Of a DNA stretch of 64,000 nt, positions 42,048-51,111 are shown in pieces; within the stretch, counting starts at the first letter, position 1; each line of letters opens with the position of its first letter. A program made the position numbers and the translations under genes. Origin of the DNA: Afipia felis ATCC 53690 (lineage in GTDB: Bacteria > Pseudomonadota > Alphaproteobacteria > Rhizobiales > Xanthobacteraceae); assembly GCF_000314735.2 (NCBI RefSeq), contig NZ_KB375270.1, positions 3,726,001 through 3,790,000 of the forward strand, read 5' to 3'. The notes under the pieces were generated by a model. That model did no database searches and was not told the DNA's origin. It saw only the letters and a list, made by a program, of their open reading frames with translations.

Positions 42048-43679
42048 ATGTTAGCAACTCAGAGTGTGGTCGAAAAAGAACCACCCGGGTTTGGGGAAAC
42101 GTTTCTTCTGGAGCTGGATGGTGTCACCAAGCGCTACCCGCTTACGGTGGCCAATGATGGCATCAATCTGAAGCTCAAGAAGGGCGAGATACATGCCGTT
42201 CTCGGTGAGAACGGTGCCGGAAAATCAACGCTGATGAAGCTGATTTTTGGCGTTGTTACTCCAGACGAGGGAATAATTCGTTGGAACGGGGAAGAGGTGC
42301 TGATTACAAATCCGGCGCAAGCACGTGCGTTAGGTATCAGCATGGTGTTTCAGCATTTCACATTATTTGAAACGATCACGGTCGCGGAAAATATCTCACT
42401 GACCGTTCCCGGCAGCATCCAGGAAATCTCGAACCGCGTACGCAAGATCAGCAAGGAGTTTGGTCTTCCGATCGAGCCTAATGCTATGGTGCATACGCTG
42501 TCGATCGGCGAACGTCAGCGCGTTGAAATCATCCGCTGCCTCTTGCAGAATCCTTCACTACTCATTCTCGATGAGCCAACGTCAGTGCTGCCACCGCCGA
42601 GCGTCGAGCAGTTATTCGCTACGCTCCGCGGCTTGTCGGAGAGAGGAATTGCGATTCTCTATATCAGCCACAAGCTAGAAGAGATTCGCGCACTGTGTCA
42701 TTCGGCGACTATCTTGCGGCAAGGCCGTGTGACTGGAACCGTGATTCCGGCCGCCAAGACCGCCGGCGAACTGGCGCGCCTGATGATCGGTAAAGATCTT
42801 CCGACTACGAAGCATGCGCCAGCGAGGGACACGAATGTTGTTGGCCTAGAAGTGAATAAGCTCTCGACGTTCAAGGCTGACCCGTTTGCAGTCAATCTCG
42901 ACAATATTTCTTTCGAGGTGCGCGCCGGGGAGATTCTTGGTATCGCGGGTGTCTCGGGCAATGGGCAAACGCTGCTCACGCGGCTTTTGTCCGGCGAGGA
43001 GCCGATGACGGCGGCGGAGAGCGGTGCCATCAAGATGATGGGACAGCCAATTGCCGACTTGGATGCTGCGGAGCGGCGTAACAGGAAGCTGGCGTTTGTT
43101 CCGGAAGAACGTTTAGGCCGCGGCGCCGCTGCGACGATGTCGCTGTCGGACAACGCGCTTCTCACTGCGCATCGTTACGGCATGGTAGATCGCGGTCTCG
43201 TGCGCTTCACACGTCGTAATAAATTCACCGAAGACACTATCCTCGATCTGGACGTGCGGTGCAGTGGGCGTGGAGCGCTTGCGGCAAGTCTGTCGGGCGG
43301 AAACCTGCAAAAGTTCATCGTTGGCCGCGAAATGTCGCACGAGCCACAGGTACTCGTCGTAGCACAGCCGACATGGGGCATCGACGTCAACGCAGCAACC
43401 ATGGTTCGCCAAAAACTTGTCGATCTGCGCGACAGCGGTGTCGCCGTCCTGGTGGTGTCAGAAGAACTTGAGGAGCTGTTCGAGATTTCCGATCGAATTG
43501 CAGTGATGTTCAAAGGACGTCTATCGCATGCCATGCCGACGCGGGACGCCGACGTTGAAATGGTAGGGCGCATGATGATGGGAATGTTCAATCCAATGTA
43601 TCCGAACGACGTAGTGATCGGCGCCGGCACTGCAGCGATTCCGCCCAGTGTAACGGTCGGTGTCGGAGGGCAAGCATAA
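42048..43679 (+). CDS. ABC importer ATPase, purine/nucleoside type (two-domain)
   Basis: Fused double ATPase of 543 residues like those of BMP/XylFGH-type importers. Domain 1: Walker A AVLGENGAGKSTLMKL, signature TLSIGERQRVEI, Walker B LLILDEPTSVLPPPS. Domain 2 has a degenerate Walker A (GVSGNGQTLLTRLL, missing the Lys), signature AASLSGGNLQKFIV; one weak ATP site is normal for this family. It starts 9 bases after the GST gene, so uptake is transcribed with the catabolic genes. Next gene starts by TAATG overlap. Substrate is likely a methylxanthine or purine. Confidence 0.9.
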   Translation: MLATQSVVEKEPPGFGETFLLELDGVTKRYPLTVANDGINLKLKKGEIHAVLGENGAGKSTLMKLIFGVVTPDEGIIRWNGEEVLITNPAQARALGISMVFQHFTLFETITVAENISLTVPGSIQEISNRVRKISKEFGLPIEPNAMVHTLSIGERQRVEIIRCLLQNPSLLILDEPTSVLPPPSVEQLFATLRGLSERGIAILYISHKLEEIRALCHSATILRQGRVTGTVIPAAKTAGELARLMIGKDLPTTKHAPARDTNVVGLEVNKLSTFKADPFAVNLDNISFEVRAGEILGIAGVSGNGQTLLTRLLSGEEPMTAAESGAIKMMGQPIADLDAAERRNRKLAFVPEERLGRGAAATMSLSDNALLTAHRYGMVDRGLVRFTRRNKFTEDTILDLDVRCSGRGALAASLSGGNLQKFIVGREMSHEPQVLVVAQPTWGIDVNAATMVRQKLVDLRDSGVAVLVVSEELEELFEISDRIAVMFKGRLSHAMPTRDADVEMVGRMMMGMFNPMYPNDVVIGAGTAAIPPSVTVGVGGQA

Positions 43680-44767
43680 TGTTTCCGTTCTCGATCAATA
43701 TTGTCCCGCGTCGCACGGCGTCTAACAATGGCGTATTGCTTGTCCCGTTGTTCACGATCGTACTGGCTGTTCTGTCGGCCACGATCATCTTCAGTGTTTA
43801 CGGCACAAGCCCAGGTAAAGCGCTCTACAGCTTTTTCATTGAACCATTATCATCGAGCTACAATTTTGGTGAGGTTCTGCTCAAGGCAACACCACTGATC
43901 TTGGTGGCCCAAGGATTGGCGATTGGCTTCCGGGCGAAGGTCTGGAATATCGGCGCCGAAGGGCAGTTCATCATTGGCGCCATCTGCGCGAGTCTCCTGC
44001 CTATCACCTTTCCGAATAGTCAGTCGCTGTTCATGATGCCAGCCATGATCGTTGTTGCGGCTTTATCGGGAATGGCGTGGGCCACAATCGCCGCTGCGCT
44101 TCGGACCCGCTTCAACGCTAGTGAGATCATTGTCACGCTTATGCTGACGGAGGTGGCGCGCCAACTTCTTTATTATCTGGTGACGGGACCTTTGCGCGAT
44201 CCCGGCGGATACAATTTTCCACAGTCGGTTCCGTTTCCAGACGCGGCAATGTTTACGTCAATCGGCGACACCCGCGCAAATATGTCGATCCTTATCTGCA
44301 TCGGAGTGAGTATTGCAGCCTGGGTGTTCGTGGCGCGAAGCTTTGTCGGCTTCCGCCTCTTGGTCGGTGGTTTGTCGCCAGATGCCGCGCGTTATGCCGG
44401 CTTCTCGCAGCCGCAAGCGGTCTGGCTGTCATTATTGATCAGTGGCGCAACGGCTGGCCTTGCGGGTTTGGCTGAGGTTGCGGGCCCGTTTGGTAAACTT
44501 TCTGCAGCCATACCATCGGGCTACGGTTACGCGGGCATTATCGTCGCCTTTCTCGGCGGTTTAAATCCTGTAGGTATTGTGCTCGCCGGTTTATTCATGG
44601 CCATGATCTATATTGGCGGCGACAACTCTTTGGCAACCGCGCAAATCCCAGCTGCGGCGCCGGCGGTAGTTCAGGGCCTGCTACTCGTTTATTACTTGGC
44701 GTTTGCCTTCCTCATTAATAACGAAATTCGCATTACATCGACGAAGATTGCGAGGGCCAAGGCATGA
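43679..44767 (+). CDS. ABC importer permease 1 (BMP/nucleoside type)
   Basis: Membrane protein of 362 residues with about 8-10 helices, of the BPD_transp_2 family: ATPLILVAQGLAIGFRAKVW and NIGAEGQFIIGAICASLLPI form the typical N-terminal signature, and AGISQ-like AARYAGFSQPQAVWLSLLIS the ATPase-contact loop. It pairs with the second permease, the ATPase before it and the lipoprotein-like binding protein at 45791. Overlaps its neighbours by 1 and 4 bases. Confidence 0.9.
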   Translation: MFPFSINIVPRRTASNNGVLLVPLFTIVLAVLSATIIFSVYGTSPGKALYSFFIEPLSSSYNFGEVLLKATPLILVAQGLAIGFRAKVWNIGAEGQFIIGAICASLLPITFPNSQSLFMMPAMIVVAALSGMAWATIAAALRTRFNASEIIVTLMLTEVARQLLYYLVTGPLRDPGGYNFPQSVPFPDAAMFTSIGDTRANMSILICIGVSIAAWVFVARSFVGFRLLVGGLSPDAARYAGFSQPQAVWLSLLISGATAGLAGLAEVAGPFGKLSAAIPSGYGYAGIIVAFLGGLNPVGIVLAGLFMAMIYIGGDNSLATAQIPAAAPAVVQGLLLVYYLAFAFLINNEIRITSTKIARAKA

Positions 44768-45687
44768 GTGAAGCATTGATCTTCGTGCTGGCGGGAGCGT
44801 TCGCAACAGCCACTCCACTTCTTCTTGCTGCACTCGGTGAGTTGATCTCCGAGAAATCAGGTGTTCTCAACCTGAGCGTTGAAGGAATGATGGCGGTTGG
44901 TGCTGCGACCGGTTTCGTTCTTGTAGAGTCGACGGGTTCGCACTCGTTTGCGATGCTAGGTGGTGCTGTCGCCGGAATGCTACTCTCGTGCCTATTTGCG
45001 TTGCTGGTGCTGCGTCTTTTAGCCAACCAGATCGCAACCGGCCTTGCGATCGGTCTACTTGGACTCGGCGTTTCGGCGCTGCTCGGGCAATACAATGAAG
45101 GCGCGACCACGAGCACCATGGCTAAGCTCGATATTCCAGTGCTGTCAAAGATTCCGCTGCTCGGGCCGATCCTCTTTCATCAGGATATAATAGTGTACCT
45201 TACGTTCGGCTTCGCGGCGGTCGTTGGTTGGTTTATGTATCGTACCAAGGCAGGCTTGATGCTCCGCGTAGTCGGAGAAAATCCCCAAGCCGCTCATTCC
45301 TTGGGCTTGCATCCAACGGCTATTCGTTTCGCAGCAATTCTGTTCGGCGGTGCCATGGCTGGACTTGCCGGCGCCTATGCGTCGACCGTTCTGACCCCAC
45401 TCTGGTCCCAAGGTATGATCGCGGGCCGCGGCTGGATTGCTATCGCTCTTGTTGTGTTTGGTTCTTGGCGACCTGCGCGCGTGATGGCGGGCGCATACTT
45501 CTTTGGTGCTGTTCAGCTGCTCGATCTTGCGGTGCAATCGGTTGGCATCACCATTCCCTCTCAGGTGATGACATGTGTGCCTTATGTGTCGACGATCGTC
45601 ATCCTAGCCATCGTTTCACGGGACACCATTCGTATTCGGCTGAATGCACCGATGTCGCTTGGAGAAACGTATCAGCCGGCGACCTAG
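44764..45687 (+). CDS. ABC importer permease 2 (BMP/nucleoside type)
   Basis: Integral membrane protein of 307 residues, the second permease of the pair: N-terminus FATATPLLLAALGELISEKS, GVLNLSVEGMMAVGAATGFV (signature of these permeases), and the coupling loop ENPQAAHSLGLHPTAIRFAA. Start overlaps permease 1 by ATGA. A gap of 103 bases with a palindrome separates it from the binding-protein gene. Confidence 0.9.
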   Translation: MSEALIFVLAGAFATATPLLLAALGELISEKSGVLNLSVEGMMAVGAATGFVLVESTGSHSFAMLGGAVAGMLLSCLFALLVLRLLANQIATGLAIGLLGLGVSALLGQYNEGATTSTMAKLDIPVLSKIPLLGPILFHQDIIVYLTFGFAAVVGWFMYRTKAGLMLRVVGENPQAAHSLGLHPTAIRFAAILFGGAMAGLAGAYASTVLTPLWSQGMIAGRGWIAIALVVFGSWRPARVMAGAYFFGAVQLLDLAVQSVGITIPSQVMTCVPYVSTIVILAIVSRDTIRIRLNAPMSLGETYQPAT

Positions 45688-45740
45688 CGTCGTCTGATAC
45701 TTAGTTGCTTAAAAAAAGACTACAAAAACTGCCCACGGAG

Positions 45741-45752
45741 AGAAACGTTTCT
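45741..45752. promoter_or_regulatory. Perfect 12-base palindrome upstream of binding-protein gene
   Basis: AGAAACGTTTCT lies 38 bases upstream of ATG 45791 and is a perfect inverted repeat. It could be an operator that adjusts transcription of the binding protein separately from the importer genes before it. A ribosome-binding site-like AGAGGAG lies at 45775-45781. Confidence 0.4.
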
Positions 45753-45790
45753 GTAACTGCGAAACATGTTGGACAGAGGAGTGGACTACT

Positions 45791-46867
45791 ATGAAGAGGC
45801 AATTCTTGATTTCAGCGATGTTACTCGGACTTGCCGTTGCACCGGCATTTTCCGAGCCGTTGAAGATCGGCATCGTTTTTGCGAACGCAATCGCGGAAAC
45901 CGGTTGGGATCACGAACTCGATCGAGGGGCAAAGGAAGTCTCAGAAAAATTTGGGGACAAAGTACAGATCAGCACCGTGACGGGCGTACTCGAAGGGCCG
46001 AATGCGACGCGCGCCATGAACAAGCTGGCTGCAGACGGGAACAAGATGTTGATCCTGACAGGCTTCGGCCAGATGAACGATGGCCTGCGTCTCGCGCGTA
46101 AGGACCCGAAGTTGAGTGTGTTGCATGTTGGCGGATATATCAACGAGCCGAACTTCGCCACGTTAGCCTTGCGCCACTATGAAGGTTCGTATCTATGCGG
46201 TATGTCGGCCGGTTTCGCTACTAAGTCTAAGCAGATCGGTATTGTCGCAGCTTTCCCGCTGCCAGAAGTTCTCAACATCATGAACGCATATGTGCTTGGC
46301 GCCCAGAGTGTGAATCCGAATCTGAAGCCGATTAAGGTTGTTTGGCTGAACTCCTGGTTCGATCCGACCAAGGAAAAGTCCGCAGCAGAATCGCTTGTGA
46401 CGCAGGGCTCAGACGTTATCTTCTCATTGTTTCCCGGCACTGCTTCTACGGTTGCTACCGCTGAACAGCTCGGCGTCTACTCCAATGTGACGTTGTCGGA
46501 TTCGTCGAAGATAGCGCCTAAGAAACATCTCTGCGCAGAACAAGCCTCGTTCGGCCCGGGCTTCGTCAAGAAAGTCCAGGAAGTACTTGATGGAAAATTC
46601 AAAGGTGACGACAACTTCATGGGCGTCAAGGATAACTCTGTTGCTGCCGCCGGCCTAAGCAAGGATCTGACTGATGATCAGCGCAAGCAGATCATGGACA
46701 AACAGGAAGCCATCCGCACCGGAAATTTCAAGCCGTTCACTGGTCCCATCACTGGTAGTGACGGAGCTATGGTCGTTGCGTCGGGGGGGGAGCTGGACGA
46801 CAAGCAGATCAAGAGCATGAATTTCCTCGTAAAGGGTATCGATACTACGCTGCCCAAAAAGAACTGA
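45791..46867 (+). CDS. BMP-family substrate-binding protein (importer)
   Basis: Periplasmic binding protein of 358 residues (BMP/PnrA/Med family) with a cleavable signal peptide (FLISAMLLGLAVAPAFS, ending near residue 21). Family blocks: PLKIGIVFANAIAETGWDHE, VLHVGGYINEPNFATLALRH, YEGSYLCGMSAG and QTYNNNA-like FPLPEVLNIMNAYVLGAQSV. The family binds purine nucleosides or similar; the island suggests caffeine or related methylxanthines. A strong terminator follows its stop. Confidence 0.9.
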   Translation: MKRQFLISAMLLGLAVAPAFSEPLKIGIVFANAIAETGWDHELDRGAKEVSEKFGDKVQISTVTGVLEGPNATRAMNKLAADGNKMLILTGFGQMNDGLRLARKDPKLSVLHVGGYINEPNFATLALRHYEGSYLCGMSAGFATKSKQIGIVAAFPLPEVLNIMNAYVLGAQSVNPNLKPIKVVWLNSWFDPTKEKSAAESLVTQGSDVIFSLFPGTASTVATAEQLGVYSNVTLSDSSKIAPKKHLCAEQASFGPGFVKKVQEVLDGKFKGDDNFMGVKDNSVAAAGLSKDLTDDQRKQIMDKQEAIRTGNFKPFTGPITGSDGAMVVASGGELDDKQIKSMNFLVKGIDTTLPKKN

Positions 46868-46870
46868 CCC

Positions 46871-46902
46871 AGTGGGGGCATCGAATGATGCCCCCACTTT
46901 TT
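46871..46902 (+). terminator. Strong Rho-independent terminator between importer and adhC
   Basis: AGTGGGGGCATC-GAAT-GATGCCCCCACT is a perfect 12-base-pair stem with a 4-base loop followed by TTTTT, starting 3 bases after the stop of the binding-protein gene and ending directly before the ribosome-binding site of the next gene (AAAGGAG at 46903-46909). Confidence 0.9.
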
Positions 46903-46915
46903 AAAGGAGTATTGA

Positions 46916-48043
46916 ATGAAAACCCGGGCCGCCGTAGCTGTCGCGCCAGGCAAGCCACTCGAGATAATGGAGGTAAATCTTGAGGGGCCGCACGACGACG
47001 AAGTTTTGATCGAAGTTAAAGCGACAGGTATTTGTCATACTGACGAATTCACGCTGTCTGGCGCCGATCCAGAGGGCCTTTTCCCCGCAATTCTTGGACA
47101 CGAAGGTGCTGGCATCGTAGTGGACGTGGGAAAGTCAGTGACGAGCGTAAAGAAAGGCGATCACGTCATTCCGCTCTATACTCCCGAATGCCGTCAGTGC
47201 CCGTCTTGCCTATCGCAAAAAACAAACTTGTGCACGGCTATCCGAGCGACGCAGGGGCAAGGCCTCATGCCCGACGGCACGAGCCGCTTTTCAATCGGAA
47301 AAGACAAGATCCACCACTATATGGGATGCTCGACATTCTCAAATTTCACTGTCCTACCGGAAATTGCGGTCGCGAAAGTCAATCCCGACGCTCCATTCGA
47401 CAAGATTTGCTACATCGGCTGTGGCGTGACGACGGGTATCGGCGCGGTGATTAATACAGCCAAGGTCGAGATGGGCGCGACCGCCGCAGTGTTTGGCCTT
47501 GGAGGCATTGGACTGAATGTAATTCAAGGCCTGCGCTTGGCAGGTGCCGACATGATCATCGGCGTTGACATCGACAACAAGAAGCAGTCCTGGGGCCAGC
47601 TTTTCGGCATGACACACTTCGTCAATCCAAAGGAGATCGACGGTAGCGTCGTTTCTCATTTAGTCGAGATGACAAAACGCGGAGCCGATGCGATCGGAGG
47701 ATGTGATTACACTTTCGATTGCACGGGTAACGTCACCGTCATGCGTCAGGCGCTCGAGGCATCACACCGTGGATGGGGCAAGTCAATTGTAATTGGCGTA
47801 GCTGGAGCAGGGCAGGAGATTTCGACGCGTCCATTTCAGCTCGTGACTGGTCGTAACTGGATGGGGACCGCCTTTGGTGGGGCCCGTGGTCGCACTGACG
47901 TTCCTAAGATCGTCGATTGGTATATGGAAGGAAAAATCCAGATTGATCCGATGATCACCCATACCTTTTCCCTTGAGGAAATCAACAAGGGTTTTGAACT
48001 GCTCCGCAAAGGAGAGTCGGTGCGCGGGGTAGTTTTATACTGA
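46916..48043 (+). CDS. adhC: S-(hydroxymethyl)glutathione dehydrogenase (class III ADH)
   Basis: Zinc-dependent, NAD-dependent enzyme that oxidises the glutathione adduct of formaldehyde. 375 residues, typical. Catalytic zinc: ICHTDEFTLSGADPEGLFPA and ILGHEGAGIV (Cys, His, Glu). Structural zinc: PECRQCPSCLSQKTNLC (four Cys). NAD site: AAVFGLGGIGLNVIQGLRLA. Class III blocks FGGARGRTDVPKIVDWYMEG and IDPMITHTFSLEEINKGFEL. It removes the formaldehyde made by each N-demethylation; Pseudomonas ndm clusters also carry such a gene. Start ATG 46916 has RBS AAAGGAG. It lacks the partner fghA here. Confidence 0.93.
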   Translation: MKTRAAVAVAPGKPLEIMEVNLEGPHDDEVLIEVKATGICHTDEFTLSGADPEGLFPAILGHEGAGIVVDVGKSVTSVKKGDHVIPLYTPECRQCPSCLSQKTNLCTAIRATQGQGLMPDGTSRFSIGKDKIHHYMGCSTFSNFTVLPEIAVAKVNPDAPFDKICYIGCGVTTGIGAVINTAKVEMGATAAVFGLGGIGLNVIQGLRLAGADMIIGVDIDNKKQSWGQLFGMTHFVNPKEIDGSVVSHLVEMTKRGADAIGGCDYTFDCTGNVTVMRQALEASHRGWGKSIVIGVAGAGQEISTRPFQLVTGRNWMGTAFGGARGRTDVPKIVDWYMEGKIQIDPMITHTFSLEEINKGFELLRKGESVRGVVLY

Positions 48044-48206
48044 GCTTGCTCCTTGGGGTAGGATGGAAAGGGGGAGCGAGATTGGAAAATAAGTTCGTAG
48101 TATGTGCGAACTGTTCTCGATCTCGCTCTTCAAAAAAGGGAAATGCACTAAGTTCTTTGTAGAAGCGTCATCCCTGCACGTGTGCCTGTGAAAGGTGAGA
48201 CAGATT

Positions 48207-49157
48207 TTGATTGCGCTAGACAACATTCGAATCTTTATGCGTTCGGCTGAGCTCGGGAGTTTCTCGGCGGCAGGTCGTAGCCTTCGGATGTCACCTTCAG
48301 TTATAAGCTATCGCATCCAGGCACTCGAAGAGCATCTGAATTGCCGACTTGTGAGTCGAACAACTCGCCGCATGAATTTAACTGAAGCTGGCCGCATATT
48401 TTATGACAAGTGCGTGGATATTATTGATACTGTTGAGCGCGCTGAAACGAGCGTCGTCCAAGCTGGCGCTTCGCCTAGAGGCGCACTTAAAGTCACTGCG
48501 CCGCTGCGCCTCGGACGTCGCGTTCTGTCGCGCGTAGCTGTCGACTACCGTTGCGTTCACCCCGAAACCGATATTCATCTGCGTTTGTCGGATCATTTGA
48601 TCGACCTTGTTCAAGATTCGGTCGATATTGCTATTCGAATGGGCCAGCTTCGCGACTCCACCTTCACTTTAAGAAAGGTGGCCGAGGTTGAGAGGGTGAT
48701 TTGCGCTGCTCCATCTTATCTTGAAAAATATGGTGAGCCCAAGACGCCAGAAGAGCTCAGGCTGCATCAGTGTTTACTGTTGCGATTTCCGGGGTCGCAT
48801 CAGTATAGGTGGCCCCTCATCGTCAACTCGAAGGTTGTTTTGCTTGACGTTTCAGGTGGCATCGACGCAGATGACACCGATTTTTTAGTGCGACTAGCGC
48901 TGTCGGGCCAAGGCATTGTCATGATGCCTTTATTCGATGTCGCGGAGGAGTTGGCCAATGGGAAGCTGGTTCCTATCCTCACGGAAACTCCTCCAGTGAG
49001 TGTAACGCTCGGCGTTTTGTATCCCAGCCGTAAAATGCTTCCTCCCCGGGTGAAGGCATTTGTTGAGATGACGATCGCCGCGCTTCGCTGTCACATTACG
49101 CATGAACTCCAGCGAATCGATGAAGTTTCCAAGCAGCCACTCCGTATGATTGGATAG
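48207..49157 (+). CDS. LysR family regulator, non-ATG start
   Basis: LTTR of about 316 residues: ALDNIRIFMRSAELGSFSAA and PSVISYRIQALEEHLNCRLV recognition helix, SRTTRRMNLTEAGRIF; substrate domain LKVTAPLRLGRRVLSRVAVD. TTG at 48207 fits the AAGGTGAG site 8 bases upstream and gives the N-terminus seen in relatives; GTG 48195 in the same frame is an alternative without a site. It is downstream of adhC on the same strand and convergent with the outer-membrane protein. Likely regulator of purine/methylxanthine genes. Confidence 0.88.
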   Translation: MIALDNIRIFMRSAELGSFSAAGRSLRMSPSVISYRIQALEEHLNCRLVSRTTRRMNLTEAGRIFYDKCVDIIDTVERAETSVVQAGASPRGALKVTAPLRLGRRVLSRVAVDYRCVHPETDIHLRLSDHLIDLVQDSVDIAIRMGQLRDSTFTLRKVAEVERVICAAPSYLEKYGEPKTPEELRLHQCLLLRFPGSHQYRWPLIVNSKVVLLDVSGGIDADDTDFLVRLALSGQGIVMMPLFDVAEELANGKLVPILTETPPVSVTLGVLYPSRKMLPPRVKAFVEMTIAALRCHITHELQRIDEVSKQPLRMIG

Positions 49158-49431
49158 TACGACGGTCACCGGGGTCGTGTAGGCTCACCGTTTCAACAGG
49201 TCGTCATGGCCGGGTTATTCTAGACATATCCATCATCCAGTTGAAATTTAAAGCACGCGCTCCGCAAGACTGAAACTCAACGTTGCTTCGTCGCCCATGG
49301 GTTCGATAAGCAAGCGCGGCTGCATTACTTGCTCTGAAATTTTAACGTGACGTCATAGTAAGCATCCGGGGCCTGCTTGCTGCGCTCACCCACGTATGAT
49401 GCTTGACGCTTAACACGTAGAGACCAAAGAG

Positions 49432-49458
49432 AAACGGGGGGCTTTCGCCCCCCGTTTT
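49432..49458. terminator. Bidirectional terminator between LysR and porin-like gene
   Basis: AAACGGGGGGC-TTTC-GCCCCCCGTTTT: strong 11-base-pair stem with A and T runs on either side, so it works on both strands. It ends the minus-strand outer-membrane protein transcript (stop at 49475) and the LysR transcript. The remaining 49158-49431 region has no gene visible. Confidence 0.85.
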
Positions 49459-49474
49459 GCAATATTCTGCGAGG

Positions 49475-50542
49475 TTAGAACTTGAGCGTGATGCCCGTGT
49501 GCAGGGAGTCTTCCGAACAGGTGTGGTTGCTTACACCAGGTGAGATATTACACACGGCGCTCCTCTTGGCATCGAGGCCGAACTTATTCTCCCAGTGACG
49601 CCAAGCGACCCAGACGTCGACTTCATGCGCATATTTCTTGCCCATGAAGGCAGAACCAGCATCAAAGGTCAGGCGAATTGGTTGACTGAACAATTCGACC
49701 GCAGTCGGTGTGCCGGTCTGCAATGGTTCGTTCTCGTTGCCCTTCTTACCATACCAAGTCGCGTTGCCGCTGATGGAAAAGTAGCGAATATTCTCTGGCA
49801 GGAAGCCAAGATCCATGTAGTACAGGATTTCGAGGGCCCAAGTTGCCTTGTACTCGTTGTTACCCGTGGGGCTTGATCCGCCACCAAATGCACCGCCAGT
49901 TTGCATAAACGAGTTATGGTCAAAGTGCTTGTATAGCATTGGTGAGATGTTGAAATAGCCTTTGTAAGGCAGATCGAACGCAAACATCACGCCGGCTAAG
50001 AGCGATTTGGTTGCCGGGGCATAAGTCTGATTCTTCGTGCCAAAGTTGGTTCCGATTTCGAGCGAAACGTTCCGTAGCGGCCCGTAGGTAAAGGCCTTGG
50101 TATCGAAGATCTGGTTCAGGCCGAATGTGCTGCGTTGAACGCCGTACAACTCGGTCGCGCCAGCGCAGCCAGGAATAAAACCGCCTGCAGCAGCAAAAGC
50201 ACAACCGTTTGCTGGATCGTTCTGGCCCGACTGGTTGAGGTCGATCGAGATGAAGTTGGTACCGTACTGCCAAGCGTCAAAGTGAGTGAAAGAGACGACG
50301 TGCTTATGCGTCGTGCCGCCGATCGAACCATCCGGACGAACAACATAGGAGCCAGGGCCAGTCGCGTTGAACAGATAAGAGTAGCTCAATCGATTATCGA
50401 CCACATAAAAGAACGGAGTATCTGGCGCAGCCTTTGGCGCCTTTGCCGGTGGATCTGTATCAGCTGCGAAAGTGTGAGTTGCAAATGAAAGGCTACTAAC
50501 GCAGATAGCCCCTGCTGCAAATAGTGCACGTCGATAGGTCAT
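49475..50542 (-). CDS. Outer-membrane beta-barrel, Tsx-like nucleoside channel
   Basis: Protein of 355 residues with signal peptide (FAAGAICVSSLSFATHTFA). The mature part alternates aromatic/hydrophobic strands (LSYSYLFNATGPGSYVV; HFDAWQYGTNFISIDLNQSG; HEVDVWVAWRHWENKFG) and ends in Phe (GITLKF), the outer-membrane insertion signal. This resembles the Tsx-like nucleoside channel family. In this island it should let methylxanthines or purines across the outer membrane, working with the BMP importer. Its own promoter lies in the gap to xdhC. Confidence 0.75.
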   Translation of the reverse strand: MTYRRALFAAGAICVSSLSFATHTFAADTDPPAKAPKAAPDTPFFYVVDNRLSYSYLFNATGPGSYVVRPDGSIGGTTHKHVVSFTHFDAWQYGTNFISIDLNQSGQNDPANGCAFAAAGGFIPGCAGATELYGVQRSTFGLNQIFDTKAFTYGPLRNVSLEIGTNFGTKNQTYAPATKSLLAGVMFAFDLPYKGYFNISPMLYKHFDHNSFMQTGGAFGGGSSPTGNNEYKATWALEILYYMDLGFLPENIRYFSISGNATWYGKKGNENEPLQTGTPTAVELFSQPIRLTFDAGSAFMGKKYAHEVDVWVAWRHWENKFGLDAKRSAVCNISPGVSNHTCSEDSLHTGITLKF

Positions 50543-51111
50543 TGAATCATCCCCCCATTAAGAATGATTCAAGCCTAAGCGATCGGTCTCATCTCCATTT
50601 CACAAAAATATAGAAAAGAGAATCCGCTCAGCCGAATAATAGGCGACACGCATCGTGCATAAAAAGTGGCGAGTAATGCTTGTTGCAACTTTGGAGGAGG
50701 CGACGCAGGCTTAGTTCTGTCAGGTGATAACGTCAAGAAGATCACCGCGGTCGCTCCTCACTACTTCCTGTTGATCGGATATTGGGACGACGTGTTCAAG
50801 AATACGAACACTCGGTGTCAGGACAGCATGCTAGTTTAAACGCTATCCTAGCTTGTGAGGTTCCATTTGCTCGGGCCATTGTTCGATAAAGTCGGAAACA
50901 GCTTGAGTGCGTTTCGAATGGCGCTCCGACGTTGAAGCGATATTTCTCTGACCAGAAAGCGACGGTAATTGTTAGGAACGATGCTTTCTAGATAATGCTG
51001 CGCCCAAGGTTGAAGTCCTTCATCGACGAGCATCGCTTTTGAGCGACCAAAGTCTTGGAGGATCAAGTGCCTCGAAGGAGCTTAGCGCAGCGTTAGACAG
51101 CGGTGGTGCTG
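50543..51111. other. 569-base divergent gap, possible decayed coding
   Basis: Control region for the outer-membrane protein and for xdhC. A plus-strand stretch near 50725-50840 can be read as GDNVKKITAVAPHYFLLIGY and a stop, and a minus-strand frame at 50848-51066 encodes 72 residues, but neither has a ribosome-binding site or a family I know. They may be remnants of a decayed gene. Confidence 0.4.
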
